From an uncultured Sphingomonas sp. (GTDB taxonomy: Bacteria > Pseudomonadota > Alphaproteobacteria > Sphingomonadales > Sphingomonadaceae), in assembly GCA_913775795.1 (NCBI GenBank), contig CAJYLT010000022.1:1-64000 (forward strand): a DNA stretch of 64,000 nt, read 5' to 3'. The notes under the pieces were generated by a model. It was not told the DNA's origin. It did no database searches and was given only the letters and a program-made list of their open reading frames with translations. Position numbers and translations under genes: made by a program. Shown here piece after piece: positions 42,786-50,790 of the stretch. How positions within the stretch are numbered: the first letter of the stretch is position 1; every line of letters begins with the position of its first letter.

Positions 42786-43226
42786 ATGAACGCCTTCGCT
42801 CCGCTCCTCGTCGCCCTGCTGGGTGGTATCGGCCTTGCCGTGCAGCCGCCGACCAATGCCGCGCTGGGGCGGAGTATCGGGTCGGTGTTGCTCGCGGCGC
42901 TGGTGTCGTTTGCGGTGGGGACGCTGATCCTGATCGGGGTGTGGTTGATCGCCGATCGGACGCCGCTGGCGAACCTGCGCGAGGCGCGGTCGTGGATGTT
43001 TCTGGGCGGGGCGTATGGGGCGTTCTTCGTGTCGGCGGCGGCCTTTGCCGCGCCGCGGCTGGGGCTGGCGTCGATGCTGACGATCATGATCGCGACGCAG
43101 CTGGTCGCGGCGCTGGTGATCGATCGGTTCGGGTTGATCGGGTTGCCCAAGGCGCCGATCAGTGGGGTGCGGCTGGTTGGGGTGGCGTTGGTGTTGGTTG
43201 GGGCGGTGTTGGTTCGGCGGGGGTGA
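42786..43226 (+). CDS. DMT superfamily small membrane protein (DUF606/YdcZ-like)
   Basis: A protein of 146 residues with four to five hydrophobic helices. The opening GGIGLAVQPPTNAALGRSIG and the later FFVSAAAFAAPRLGLASM match the DUF606 (YdcZ) half-size members of the drug/metabolite transporter group. These often work as dimers; the substrate is unknown. The ATG at 42786 is chosen as the start of the hydrophobic segment. It is isolated between two repeat clusters. Confidence 0.82.
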   Translation: MNAFAPLLVALLGGIGLAVQPPTNAALGRSIGSVLLAALVSFAVGTLILIGVWLIADRTPLANLREARSWMFLGGAYGAFFVSAAAFAAPRLGLASMLTIMIATQLVAALVIDRFGLIGLPKAPISGVRLVGVALVLVGAVLVRRG

Positions 43227-43269
43227 CGGCTTGGCCCCGGTTCCACCATCCGTTTGCTTCGAGCGTAGG

Positions 43270-43352
43270 TTCGAGCTTGTCGGGAACCGTAGTCGAGAAG
43301 GGGTTGCCCCAAACTCCGGGGTTCTCGACGGACGCTTCTCGACAAGCTCGAA
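43270..43352. repeat. Nested inverted repeat downstream of tyrS
   Basis: TTCGAGCTTGTCGGGAA (43270-43286) is an inverted copy, with one mismatch, of TTCTCGACAAGCTCGAA (43336-43352). Inside it GTCGAGAA (43292-43299) pairs with TTCTCGAC (43322-43329). The whole can fold as a long cruciform between the convergent DMT and tyrS genes. Confidence 0.7.
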
Positions 43353-43375
43353 GCTGCTCGAACTGAACGGATTGG

Positions 43376-44596
43376 TTAGGCCGGCGTCAGCAGCCCGTGG
43401 TGCTTCTTGCCCGCCGATACCCGCACCGGCGCTTCCACCGCGATCAGTTGCGCTTCGTCGACGACCTTTTCGCCATCGACCCGTGCGCCACCGCCCTTGA
43501 TCAGGCGGCGTGCTTCGCCCTTCGACGCGGCGAGGCCCAGCGCGACCAGCGCGTCGACCACGGTGATCCCGCCCGCCACCGCGAAGGTCGGCAGCGTGTC
43601 GCCCGCCGATCCCTCCTCGAACGTCCGGCGTGCCGTCTCGGCCGCACCGGCGGCGGCGTCGGCGCCGCGGCACATGGCGGTGGCTTCGTTGGCGAGGATC
43701 TTCTTCGCTTCGTTGATCTCGGCGCCCTGCAACGCTTCGAGCCGGGCGATTTCATCGAGTGGCAGGTCTGTGAACAGGCGGAGGAAACGGCCGACGTCGC
43801 GGTCGTCGGTGTTGCGCCAGAATTGCCAGTAATCGAAATGGGGCAGCTGGTCCTCGTGCAACCACACCGCGCCCGACATGGTCTTGCCCATCTTGCCACC
43901 GTCCGCCGTGGTGATGAGCGGGGTGGTGACGCCATAGACGTCGGTCCCGTCCATGCGGCGCGACAATTCGATGCCGTTGACGATATTGCCCCACTGGTCG
44001 CTGCCGCCCATCTGCAGGCGGCATCCGTGGCGCTGCGACAATTCGCGGAAGTCGTAGGCCTGCAGGATCATGTAGTTGAATTCTAGGAACGACAGCGACT
44101 GTTCGCGGTCGAGGCGCAGCTTTACCGAATCGAACGACAGCATCCGGTTGACGCTGAAATGCTGCCCGACCTCGCGCAGGAACGGGATGTATTCCAGCTT
44201 GTCGAGCCAGTCGGCATTGTCGACCATCACCGCGTCCGAAGGTCCGTCGCCGAAGGTCAGGAAGCGTTCGAAGATGCGCTTGATCGACGCGACGTTGCTG
44301 GCGATGCCGTCCTCGGCCAGCAGCTTGCGCGCTTCGTCCTTGAAGCTCGGATCGCCGATCTTGCCGGTGCCGCCGCCCATCAGCACGATCGGCTTGTGGC
44401 CGGTCTGCTGCATCCGGCGCAGCAGCATGATCTGCACCAGGCTGCCGACGTGCAGCGACGGTGCGGTCGGATCGAAGCCGATATAGCCGGGCACGACCTG
44501 CTTGCTCGCCAGCGCGTCGAGGCCGGCGGCGTCGGTCAGCTGATGGATATAGCCCCGTTCGGACAGGGTGTTGAGCAGGTCGGACGAATAGGTCAT
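43376..44596 (-). CDS. tyrS: Tyrosine--tRNA ligase
   Basis: A class I aminoacyl-tRNA synthetase of 406 residues. The HIGH motif is HVGS at residue 49 ([10 protein letters not shown]). The tyrosine-pocket segment is [11 protein letters not shown], the KMSKS motif is KMGKT near residue 233, and a C-terminal S4 RNA-binding domain includes [20 protein letters not shown]. The start at 44596 ([11 protein letters not shown]) fits the family; an upstream extension has no protein character. It is divergent from anmK with about 100 bases between. Confidence 0.96.
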   Translation of the reverse strand: MTYSSDLLNTLSERGYIHQLTDAAGLDALASKQVVPGYIGFDPTAPSLHVGSLVQIMLLRRMQQTGHKPIVLMGGGTGKIGDPSFKDEARKLLAEDGIASNVASIKRIFERFLTFGDGPSDAVMVDNADWLDKLEYIPFLREVGQHFSVNRMLSFDSVKLRLDREQSLSFLEFNYMILQAYDFRELSQRHGCRLQMGGSDQWGNIVNGIELSRRMDGTDVYGVTTPLITTADGGKMGKTMSGAVWLHEDQLPHFDYWQFWRNTDDRDVGRFLRLFTDLPLDEIARLEALQGAEINEAKKILANEATAMCRGADAAAGAAETARRTFEEGSAGDTLPTFAVAGGITVVDALVALGLAASKGEARRLIKGGGARVDGEKVVDEAQLIAVEAPVRVSAGKKHHGLLTPA

Positions 44597-44697
44597 GCGC
44601 GTTCCCTTAGCGTCGCGGGCGCACCCAAGTCCACGTATCTCGACTTCGGCACGGTTCAGGCGATATTGAGAGCGTCCATTTGCGCGGAGATGCCCCC

Positions 44698-45819
44698 TTG
44701 CTTGCGATCGGCCTGATGTCTGGAACCTCGCTCGACGGGATCGACGCGGCATTGATCGAGACCGATGGCGAGGGAGAGGTGCGGCCGGTCGCGTTCGTCG
44801 GCACGCCCTATAGCGACGAGGATCGTGCGACCTTGGCGTCCGCGACCGAACTGGCGCTGCTGTTCGACGATCCGGGCGAGCATCCGCTGATCGAGCGGGC
44901 GGAGGAACTGCTGACCCGCACCCACGCCGCCGCCGTCGCCGCGCTGCTGGAGAAGGCCGGTGTCGAGGCGCGGAGCGTCGATGTGATCGGCTATCACGGA
45001 CAGACGGTGGCGCATCGCCCGGACAAGGGCTGGACGTGGCAGCTGGGCGACGGTGCGGCGTTGGCGGCGGCGACGGGCATCGACGTCGTCGCGGACCTGC
45101 GCGTGGCGGACGTGAAGGCCGGCGGGCAGGGCGCACCGCTGCTCCCCATCTATCACGCGGCGCGGGCGGCGGGGATGGACAAGCCGGTGGCGGTGCTGAA
45201 CCTGGGCGGGGTCGGCAATGTCACCTATGTCGGCGAGGGCGACGAGCTGATCGCGTTCGATACCGGGCCGGCCAACGGGCTGGTCGACAGCTGGGTCGAG
45301 GCGGAGAGCGGGGCGCGCTATGATGAAGGTGGCGCGCTGGCGGCAAGCGGGCGGGTGGACGAGACGGTGCTGACCGCGATGCTCGACCATCCGTTCTTCG
45401 AACTGCCGCACCCCAAGTCCTTGGACCGGCACGACTTCACCATCCAGCCGGCGCGCGGGCTGTCGGCGGCGGACGGGGCGGCGACGCTGACCGCCTTTAC
45501 CGCCGCCTGTGTTGCCGAGGCGCTCGACCAGTTGCCGGCGCGGCCGAAGCGGCTGTTGGTCGGCGGCGGCGGGCGGCATAATCCGGTGATGCTGCGCATG
45601 ATCGGCGAGCGGTGCGGCGTGACGGCCGAGCCGAGCGACGTGCTGGGCTGGGACGGCGATGCGCTGGAGGCGGAGGGGTTCGCCTATCTGGCGGTGCGGT
45701 CGCTCAAAGGGCTGCCGATCACCTTTCCGGGGACGACCGGCGTGGCGGCGCCGCTGACCGGCGGCGTGCTGTATCCGGCACCGCGCGCGGGGCTGGCGCT
45801 GCGGCTCGTCAGCGCTTAA
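44698..45819 (+). CDS. anmK: Anhydro-N-acetylmuramic acid kinase
   Basis: A kinase of 373 residues that phosphorylates and hydrolyses 1,6-anhydro-MurNAc to MurNAc-6-phosphate in cell-wall recycling. The phosphate-binding loop is [16 protein letters not shown] at the N-terminus. [14 protein letters not shown] and [12 protein letters not shown] follow, and [15 protein letters not shown] is near the C-terminus. The start is a TTG: TTG 44698 has GGAG eight bases before it, while TTG 44680 would add six residues. The divergent anmK-tyrS arrangement is common in proteobacteria. Confidence 0.93.
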   Translation: MLAIGLMSGTSLDGIDAALIETDGEGEVRPVAFVGTPYSDEDRATLASATELALLFDDPGEHPLIERAEELLTRTHAAAVAALLEKAGVEARSVDVIGYHGQTVAHRPDKGWTWQLGDGAALAAATGIDVVADLRVADVKAGGQGAPLLPIYHAARAAGMDKPVAVLNLGGVGNVTYVGEGDELIAFDTGPANGLVDSWVEAESGARYDEGGALAASGRVDETVLTAMLDHPFFELPHPKSLDRHDFTIQPARGLSAADGAATLTAFTAACVAEALDQLPARPKRLLVGGGGRHNPVMLRMIGERCGVTAEPSDVLGWDGDALEAEGFAYLAVRSLKGLPITFPGTTGVAAPLTGGVLYPAPRAGLALRLVSA

Positions 45820-45828
45820 CGGCCCTTC

Positions 45829-47001
45829 ATGCTGACCGGCCTGATTTTCGCGACCGAAGAAGCCGAACACCAGCCCGGCGTGCTGGCGGCGACATTGCCC
45901 TTTGGCGGCATGACCCTGATCGAATATCAGGCGCGGCTGCTGGTCGCGGCCGGTGCCGGGCAGTTGCTGGTCGCGGTCGGGCGGGTGACGCCCGCGCTGG
46001 CGGCGGCGGTCAACCGGATCGGGCGGCGCGGGGCGACGGTCGATATCGTGCGGTCGGCCGAGGAAGCGAAGGCGAAGGTCCACCCGCTCGCCACCATCGT
46101 CGCGCTGGCCGACGGGCTGGTCACGACCGACGCGGTGGTCGAGGGGATGGCGCTGGAGCCGGTCGACACGCTGCTGGTCACGCCGACCGGCGATGCGACC
46201 TCGGTCGAGCGGGTCGATGCCGAGCATTGCTGGGCCGGGGTCGCGACGCTGTCGGTCGACCGGCTGGACGATGCCGCCCGGCTGCCGCGCGAATATGATT
46301 TTCAGTCGACGCTGCTGCGCGTCGCGACCCAGGCACGCGCGGCGCATGTCCTGCTGCCGGCCAAGGCGGTGCGCTCGGGACATGGCGTGGAGCGCGATGC
46401 GGGCACGCTGGAGGTGCGGAGCAAGGACGTGCTGGCGTCGCTGGCCGAACAGCGGACGGGGTGGATCGACCGGTACGTCTTCACGCCGGTGTCGCGGTTG
46501 CTGCTGCCGCTGCTGGTGCGGCGCAAGGTGCCCGATGTCGCGATCGGTGCGGCGGGCGGGGTGCTGGGCGTTGCGGGGCTGGCGGCGATCCCGTTCTGGA
46601 GTGCGGGGGCGGCGACGGTGCTGCTGTTCCTGGCGATGGTCGTGCTGTCGGCCGGGTCGCTGCTCGGATGGTTGCGCGGCGAGGACGGGCATGCCGCGTG
46701 GCAGGAACGCGGGGTCGATGTGTTCGGCGTGGCCGGGGTGCTGGGCATCGGGCTGGTCCAGTCGCTGATCGTGCAGGCCGGGACGGCGGGGGTGCTGGCG
46801 CTGGTCGGCGTGGCGGCGACGATCCTCGCGCGGCGCTCGCCCGCCGTTCGCCCGCCCTGGGCCGCGACGCCGGCGACGGCGTTGGTACTGCTCGCACCGT
46901 TCGCACTGGCGGGAACATCGACGATCGGGCTGGCGTTGGTCGCGCTGCACGCGGGCATCACCCTTGCCCACGCCATCGAAAATCTGCGGCGCGAGGCTTA
47001 G
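45829..47001 (+). CDS. Probable degenerate nucleotidyltransferase / membrane fusion protein
   Basis: A protein of 390 residues. Residues 1-170 resemble a nucleotidyltransferase (LPFGGMTLIEYQARLLVAAG) but the Gly-rich GxGTRL loop is absent. Residues 205-385 hold about five membrane helices opening with WIDRYVFTPVSRLLLPLLVR, which recalls the start of the CDP-alcohol phosphotransferase part of bifunctional inositol-phosphate cytidylyltransferase/DIPP synthases. The catalytic DGxxAR...GxxxD...D signature is missing. It is therefore probably a pseudoenzyme or a diverged family member. It starts ten bases after anmK. The assignment is tentative. Confidence 0.55.
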   Translation: MLTGLIFATEEAEHQPGVLAATLPFGGMTLIEYQARLLVAAGAGQLLVAVGRVTPALAAAVNRIGRRGATVDIVRSAEEAKAKVHPLATIVALADGLVTTDAVVEGMALEPVDTLLVTPTGDATSVERVDAEHCWAGVATLSVDRLDDAARLPREYDFQSTLLRVATQARAAHVLLPAKAVRSGHGVERDAGTLEVRSKDVLASLAEQRTGWIDRYVFTPVSRLLLPLLVRRKVPDVAIGAAGGVLGVAGLAAIPFWSAGAATVLLFLAMVVLSAGSLLGWLRGEDGHAAWQERGVDVFGVAGVLGIGLVQSLIVQAGTAGVLALVGVAATILARRSPAVRPPWAATPATALVLLAPFALAGTSTIGLALVALHAGITLAHAIENLRREA

Positions 47002-47013
47002 CTTAGCCTTAAC
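46998..47013 (+). promoter_or_regulatory. Near-consensus CtrA-type site upstream of the DUF2336 gene
   Basis: TTAG (46998-47001), seven bases, then TTAAC (47009-47013) differs from the CtrA consensus TTAA-N7-TTAAC at one base. It lies 24 bases before the DUF2336 start. An overlapping dyad CTTAACC/GGTTAAAG (47008-47014, 47021-47028) is also present. Confidence 0.45.
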
Positions 47014-47036
47014 CGGGTAAGGTTAAAGCCGGAACC

Positions 47037-48131
47037 ATGTCCATCGACCCGATCGATTCCCGCGAGGCCAGCGCTGCCGCCATTCTGCTGCTGGACCATG
47101 TCGCTGCAGCGGAGCGGGCGGGGCATCGGCGGCTGCGCGCGGCGGCCGAGCATTTCCATCTGCCCGACGATGCGCGGATCGACGACCGGACCGCCGCCGC
47201 GCTCGACGCGGTGATGCGGGCGATGGTCGGCGGCATCGATGCGACGGTGCGGGATCACGCCATCCGGCTGTTGACCGCGCGGGGGCAGGCGACGCTGGCG
47301 CAGGGGCTGCGCGGGGCGGGATCGCCGTTCGACCGGGTGGTGCGGGCCGGGCTGTTCCGCGATCCGGAGCTGTTCGGCGAGTTGTTCGCGCGGGTGCGGC
47401 TGGATGCGATCGCGCAGGGGTTGCCGGTGATGGTCACGGGCGCTGGCGACGGGCCGACGATGGTCGCGCGGCTGGCGCAGTCGAGCGACCGGCTGGTCGC
47501 CGCGGCGGCCGTGTCGATGCTGGCGGCGCAGGCGCGGCGCGGGGGTATGGTCGAGGGAGTTCCGGCGGCGGTCGAAATGGTCCGGCCGCTATATGCGCGA
47601 CTGGCATGGTGGGTCGCGGCGGCGCTGCGCGAGATGGCGGGTGCGGGCGAGCAGATCGCGATGGTCGATGCGGCGCTGGCCGAGTCGGTGCGACGGGCGA
47701 TCGACGCGCAGGGGGAACTGGTCCCGCTGGAGGTGGCCGCGATGCGGTTGGCGCAGGCGATCGAGCCGCAGGGCGAGGAAGTCGGGGCCTTGCTGGCCGA
47801 GGCGATCGGCGACGGGCGGCTGATCCTGTTCACGACACTGGTCGCGCGGGCGAGCGGGCTGGCGTTCGAGCGGGTGCGCGATCTGGTGATCGACCCGGAC
47901 GGTGCGCGGCTCTGGGTCGTGCTGCGCGCGCTGGCGGTCGACCGGGCGACGATCGCGCGGATCGGCTTTGCACTGGCCGAGTCCGAACCGGTACGCGATG
48001 TCGAGGGGTTCGCCGACCGGATCGACGTCATCATGGAAGTGACGCCCGACGCCGCGCGCATCGCGCTGGCGCCGATGGCGCTGGATGCCGATTATCACGC
48101 GGCAATGCTGGCGCTGGGGGCGGCGGCGTGA
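47037..48131 (+). CDS. DUF2336 domain-containing protein
   Basis: A soluble, alanine- and arginine-rich helical protein of 364 residues matching the DUF2336 group found in alphaproteobacteria. Repeated helical segments such as SSDRLVAAAAVSMLAAQARR and VRDLVIDPDGARLWVVLRAL suggest a HEAT-like solenoid. No catalytic motif is seen. It is coupled by a GTGA overlap to the sensor kinase gene, so the two products probably work together. In this group DUF2336 genes often lie beside signalling genes; the biochemical role is not established as far as I know. Confidence 0.8.
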   Translation: MSIDPIDSREASAAAILLLDHVAAAERAGHRRLRAAAEHFHLPDDARIDDRTAAALDAVMRAMVGGIDATVRDHAIRLLTARGQATLAQGLRGAGSPFDRVVRAGLFRDPELFGELFARVRLDAIAQGLPVMVTGAGDGPTMVARLAQSSDRLVAAAAVSMLAAQARRGGMVEGVPAAVEMVRPLYARLAWWVAAALREMAGAGEQIAMVDAALAESVRRAIDAQGELVPLEVAAMRLAQAIEPQGEEVGALLAEAIGDGRLILFTTLVARASGLAFERVRDLVIDPDGARLWVVLRALAVDRATIARIGFALAESEPVRDVEGFADRIDVIMEVTPDAARIALAPMALDADYHAAMLALGAAA

Positions 48132-49507
48132 ACGATCATCGCCTCGGTGCGCCGCCCGCGATCGGGCGATTGTCGGCCGACGGGCTGCTGCTCGATGCCG
48201 AGCCGCGTCTGGCCGAACTGAACCGCCGCGCCGGCGGTGCGCCGGGACGGCCGGTCGCGGTGCCGCAGATCGCCGCGCTGGTGCGGCTGGTGCAGCGGCT
48301 GGGCATCGCGCTCACCCGCCCGATCGTTGCCGCCGATGGCGAGGACGATATCGCGCTGACGGTGCGGGCCGAGCCGGACGAGCTGGGCATCAGGCTGGAG
48401 GTGAGCGGCTGGCAGGCGGGTGCGCCGTGGGAGGCCGAGCCGGCGCATCGGCGCGAGGCGGATTTCCTGCGTTCGGATGCCGACTGGCTGTGGACCACCG
48501 ACGCCGCGCTGCACCTGACCCATGTGTCGGACCATGCCGCCGCGCGGCTGGGCTTCGATCCGCAGGCGGTGCTGGGCCAGCCGATCACGCGGCTGTTCGC
48601 GCTGAACGACGATGGCGATGGGGGCTTTCCGATCCTGAGCGCGCTGGCGGCGCAGGCGTGGTTCGACGGACAGGAAGCGGCGATCCGCGGGACGGCGCAT
48701 CGCGTCCGGCTGTCGGCGGTGCCGCGCGCCGATGCCAATGGCCAGTTCGCCGGGTTCGACGGCGCGGCACGCGACCTGTCGCCAGGGGACGTGCCGGCGC
48801 AGCCGGACGAGGTTGCATCCGACCTGCCCGACGGGTTCAGCCGCCGGATCGGCCGGGCGCTGCGCGATCCGCTGGGCCGGATCATCGCCAATGCCGACAG
48901 CATGTCCGCGCAGGCCGACGGGCCGCTGCGCGACGATTACGTCGCCTATGCCGCCGATATCGCCAGCGCGGGGCGGCATCTGCTGGGGCTGGTCGATGAT
49001 CTGGAGGATCTGTCGGCGATCGAGCGGGCGGACTTCGCGGTCGCGGTCGAGGACCTCGACCTGGCCGATGTCGCGCGGCGTGCGGCGGGGTTGCTGGCGG
49101 TGCGCGCGGCGCAGGGCGATGTGCGGATCGAGCGCCCGTCGTTCGACGAAGCCATGCCGGCGAGCGGCGAGTTTCGTCGCGTGCTGCAAATCCTGGTCAA
49201 CCTGATCGGCAATGCGGTCCGCTATTCGCCGCCCGGCGGGACGGTATGGATATTGCTGGAACGCGACGGCGACGATGCCTGCGTGATCGTCGGCGATCAG
49301 GGCAAGGGCATTGCCCCCGCCGATCAGGAGCGCATCTTCGCGAAGTTCGGGCGGGTCGACCCGACCGAGGCGGGGGGCAGCGGGCTGGGGCTATACATCG
49401 CCCGGCGGCTGGCGCGGGCGATGCGGGGCGATATCCTGGTCGACAGCGCGCCGGGGCAGGGGGCGCGGTTCGTCCTGATGCTGCCGGGCCGGTTCGCCCC
49501 GGACTGA
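48128..49507 (+). CDS. PAS sensor histidine kinase-like protein lacking the H-box histidine
   Basis: A soluble protein of 459 residues. A PAS domain spans about 115-225 (DADWLWTTDAALHLTHVSDH; FDPQAVLGQPITRLF). The dimerisation region follows: where HELRTPL is expected it reads RALRDPL, with Arg243 in place of the phosphorylated His. The ATPase domain looks intact: N box LVNLIGNAVRYSPPGG, G1 VGDQGKGI, G2 GSGLGLYIARRLARAM. The start is GTG, overlapping the DUF2336 stop. It could be an ATP-binding regulator or phosphatase rather than an autokinase. No response regulator gene is adjacent. Confidence 0.85.
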   Translation: MNDHRLGAPPAIGRLSADGLLLDAEPRLAELNRRAGGAPGRPVAVPQIAALVRLVQRLGIALTRPIVAADGEDDIALTVRAEPDELGIRLEVSGWQAGAPWEAEPAHRREADFLRSDADWLWTTDAALHLTHVSDHAAARLGFDPQAVLGQPITRLFALNDDGDGGFPILSALAAQAWFDGQEAAIRGTAHRVRLSAVPRADANGQFAGFDGAARDLSPGDVPAQPDEVASDLPDGFSRRIGRALRDPLGRIIANADSMSAQADGPLRDDYVAYAADIASAGRHLLGLVDDLEDLSAIERADFAVAVEDLDLADVARRAAGLLAVRAAQGDVRIERPSFDEAMPASGEFRRVLQILVNLIGNAVRYSPPGGTVWILLERDGDDACVIVGDQGKGIAPADQERIFAKFGRVDPTEAGGSGLGLYIARRLARAMRGDILVDSAPGQGARFVLMLPGRFAPD

Positions 49508-49556
49508 ACGCACCGAAGGATCGACCCGGCCGGTCCGATATGGCATCGGACCGTCG

Positions 49557-50150
49557 ATGGGACGCAGATCGGATCACAGCCGGCAGGAAATCGAACAGAT
49601 GCTCCTGACCGAAGGGCATCGTCATCTGGCCGAAGTGGGGTTCGCCCGGTTTTCCGCGCGCGAGGTGGCCAAGCGCATCGGCTATTCGATCGGCACGCTC
49701 TACAATGTGTTCGGCAGCTATGACCGGTTTCTGGTCGCGCTGAACACGCGTACCTTCCAGCTATGGGCGCGCGACCTGACCGCGGCGCTGGCCGCCGGGC
49801 CGGAGGATCGCATCCGCTGCCTGGTCGAAAGCTATTTCACCTTCGCGCGGACCAACCGCAATTTGTGGCGGGCGATCTACGAACATCACCTGCCGGACGA
49901 TTTCGTGATGGAGGAGGCGCAGGGCCGGCAGCGCGGTGAGCTGACCCGGATCGTCGTCGACGAGGTCGCGGCGGCGCTGGGCCCCGATCATGCCGATCGG
50001 GCGGTGACGCTGGCCCGCTCGCTGGTCGCCACGGTGCATGGTCATTGCCTGTTCGACATTACCGGCAGCTTCGCGCTGATGGGCGAGCACGAGCCGGTGG
50101 AGATGGCGCTGGCGCGGGTGCGGGAGTCGCTTGCGGCCGCTGCCGACTGA
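49557..50150 (+). CDS. TetR/AcrR family transcriptional regulator
   Basis: A regulator of 197 residues. The helix-turn-helix reads FARFSAREVAKRIGYSIGTLYNVFGSYDRFLVAL-type sequence (SAREVAKRIGYSIGTLYNVF). The ligand-binding C-terminal half resembles the WHG-containing TetR subgroup (SLVATVHGHCLFDITG). It is convergent with the heme oxygenase gene and follows the kinase gene by 49 bases. Target and ligand are unknown. Confidence 0.9.
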   Translation: MGRRSDHSRQEIEQMLLTEGHRHLAEVGFARFSAREVAKRIGYSIGTLYNVFGSYDRFLVALNTRTFQLWARDLTAALAAGPEDRIRCLVESYFTFARTNRNLWRAIYEHHLPDDFVMEEAQGRQRGELTRIVVDEVAAALGPDHADRAVTLARSLVATVHGHCLFDITGSFALMGEHEPVEMALARVRESLAAAAD

Positions 50151-50154
50151 CGCC

Positions 50155-50730
50155 TCAGGCGAAGGCGGCGTCGACCAGCGTGCGGAACCGGGCAAAGGCG
50201 TCGCGGGCGGCGGCGATCATGCGGCCTTCGTCCTCGGCGGTCATCGTTGCGTCGTCGATCCGCGCGGTGAAGCGCCGCCAATGCGCCGCGCGCCCTTCGG
50301 GATGGCCGGCGAGATGGCGTGCGCCATGGTCGATCGACAGGCCGATTCGTTGCGCAGCCTTCAGGAGGAAGGCGGCGCCCAGCGACGATCCTTCGGCGAC
50401 GTAGAGCCAGCCTAGCGACGTCGACATGTCGACAGGCTTGACCGCATCGGCATCGGGTACGGTCGGTAGCGGCAGGGCAAGGTCGGCAATGTCCGCCGCG
50501 ATCGCCGCCGATCGGTCGCGTTCCGCCAGATCCGGGATCAGCGCCTGCATCGTGGGTGCGGCATAGAGCGGCGCGAGGGCATCGTGAAACGCCTGCTGCG
50601 CGCGCAGGAAGCAGACATAGCGTGCAGGCGACGAGAAGGGATCGAGCGCCATGATCCGCTGGTCCAGCGTATCGTGGATCGTCGCGGTCGCGGCTTTCAA
50701 TCGTTGCGAACGGGTAAGGTCGGTCGTCAC
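50155..50730 (-). CDS. Biliverdin-producing heme oxygenase
   Basis: A heme oxygenase-like protein of 191 residues. The proximal heme ligand is the His in TIHDTLDQRI near residue 19. The distal helix segment with glycines reads GWLYVAEGSSLGAAFL, as in bacterial HemO/BphO. It would open heme to biliverdin, releasing iron and CO. BphO genes often accompany bacteriophytochromes but none is present here. It is divergent from nothing and lies downstream of the chemotaxis operon on the same strand, with 60 bases between. Confidence 0.87.
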   Translation of the reverse strand: MTTDLTRSQRLKAATATIHDTLDQRIMALDPFSSPARYVCFLRAQQAFHDALAPLYAAPTMQALIPDLAERDRSAAIAADIADLALPLPTVPDADAVKPVDMSTSLGWLYVAEGSSLGAAFLLKAAQRIGLSIDHGARHLAGHPEGRAAHWRRFTARIDDATMTAEDEGRMIAAARDAFARFRTLVDAAFA

Positions 50731-50790
50731 CCGCTACCGCTTATCCGCCTTTGGCCGGAGGTGCAAAGGCTTGCGCCCCCGGCCGATCGA

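Noticed and set aside
42539..43352. A CRISPR array, because of closely spaced palindromic repeats
   Set aside because: The repeats are of three different families in inverted pairs, with no regular repeat-spacer pattern and no cas genes.
48128..49507. A frameshift or sequencing error explaining the missing histidine in the kinase
   Set aside because: The frame and the surrounding H-box residues (L, R, P, L) are intact. A single His to Arg change fits a true substitution better than an error.
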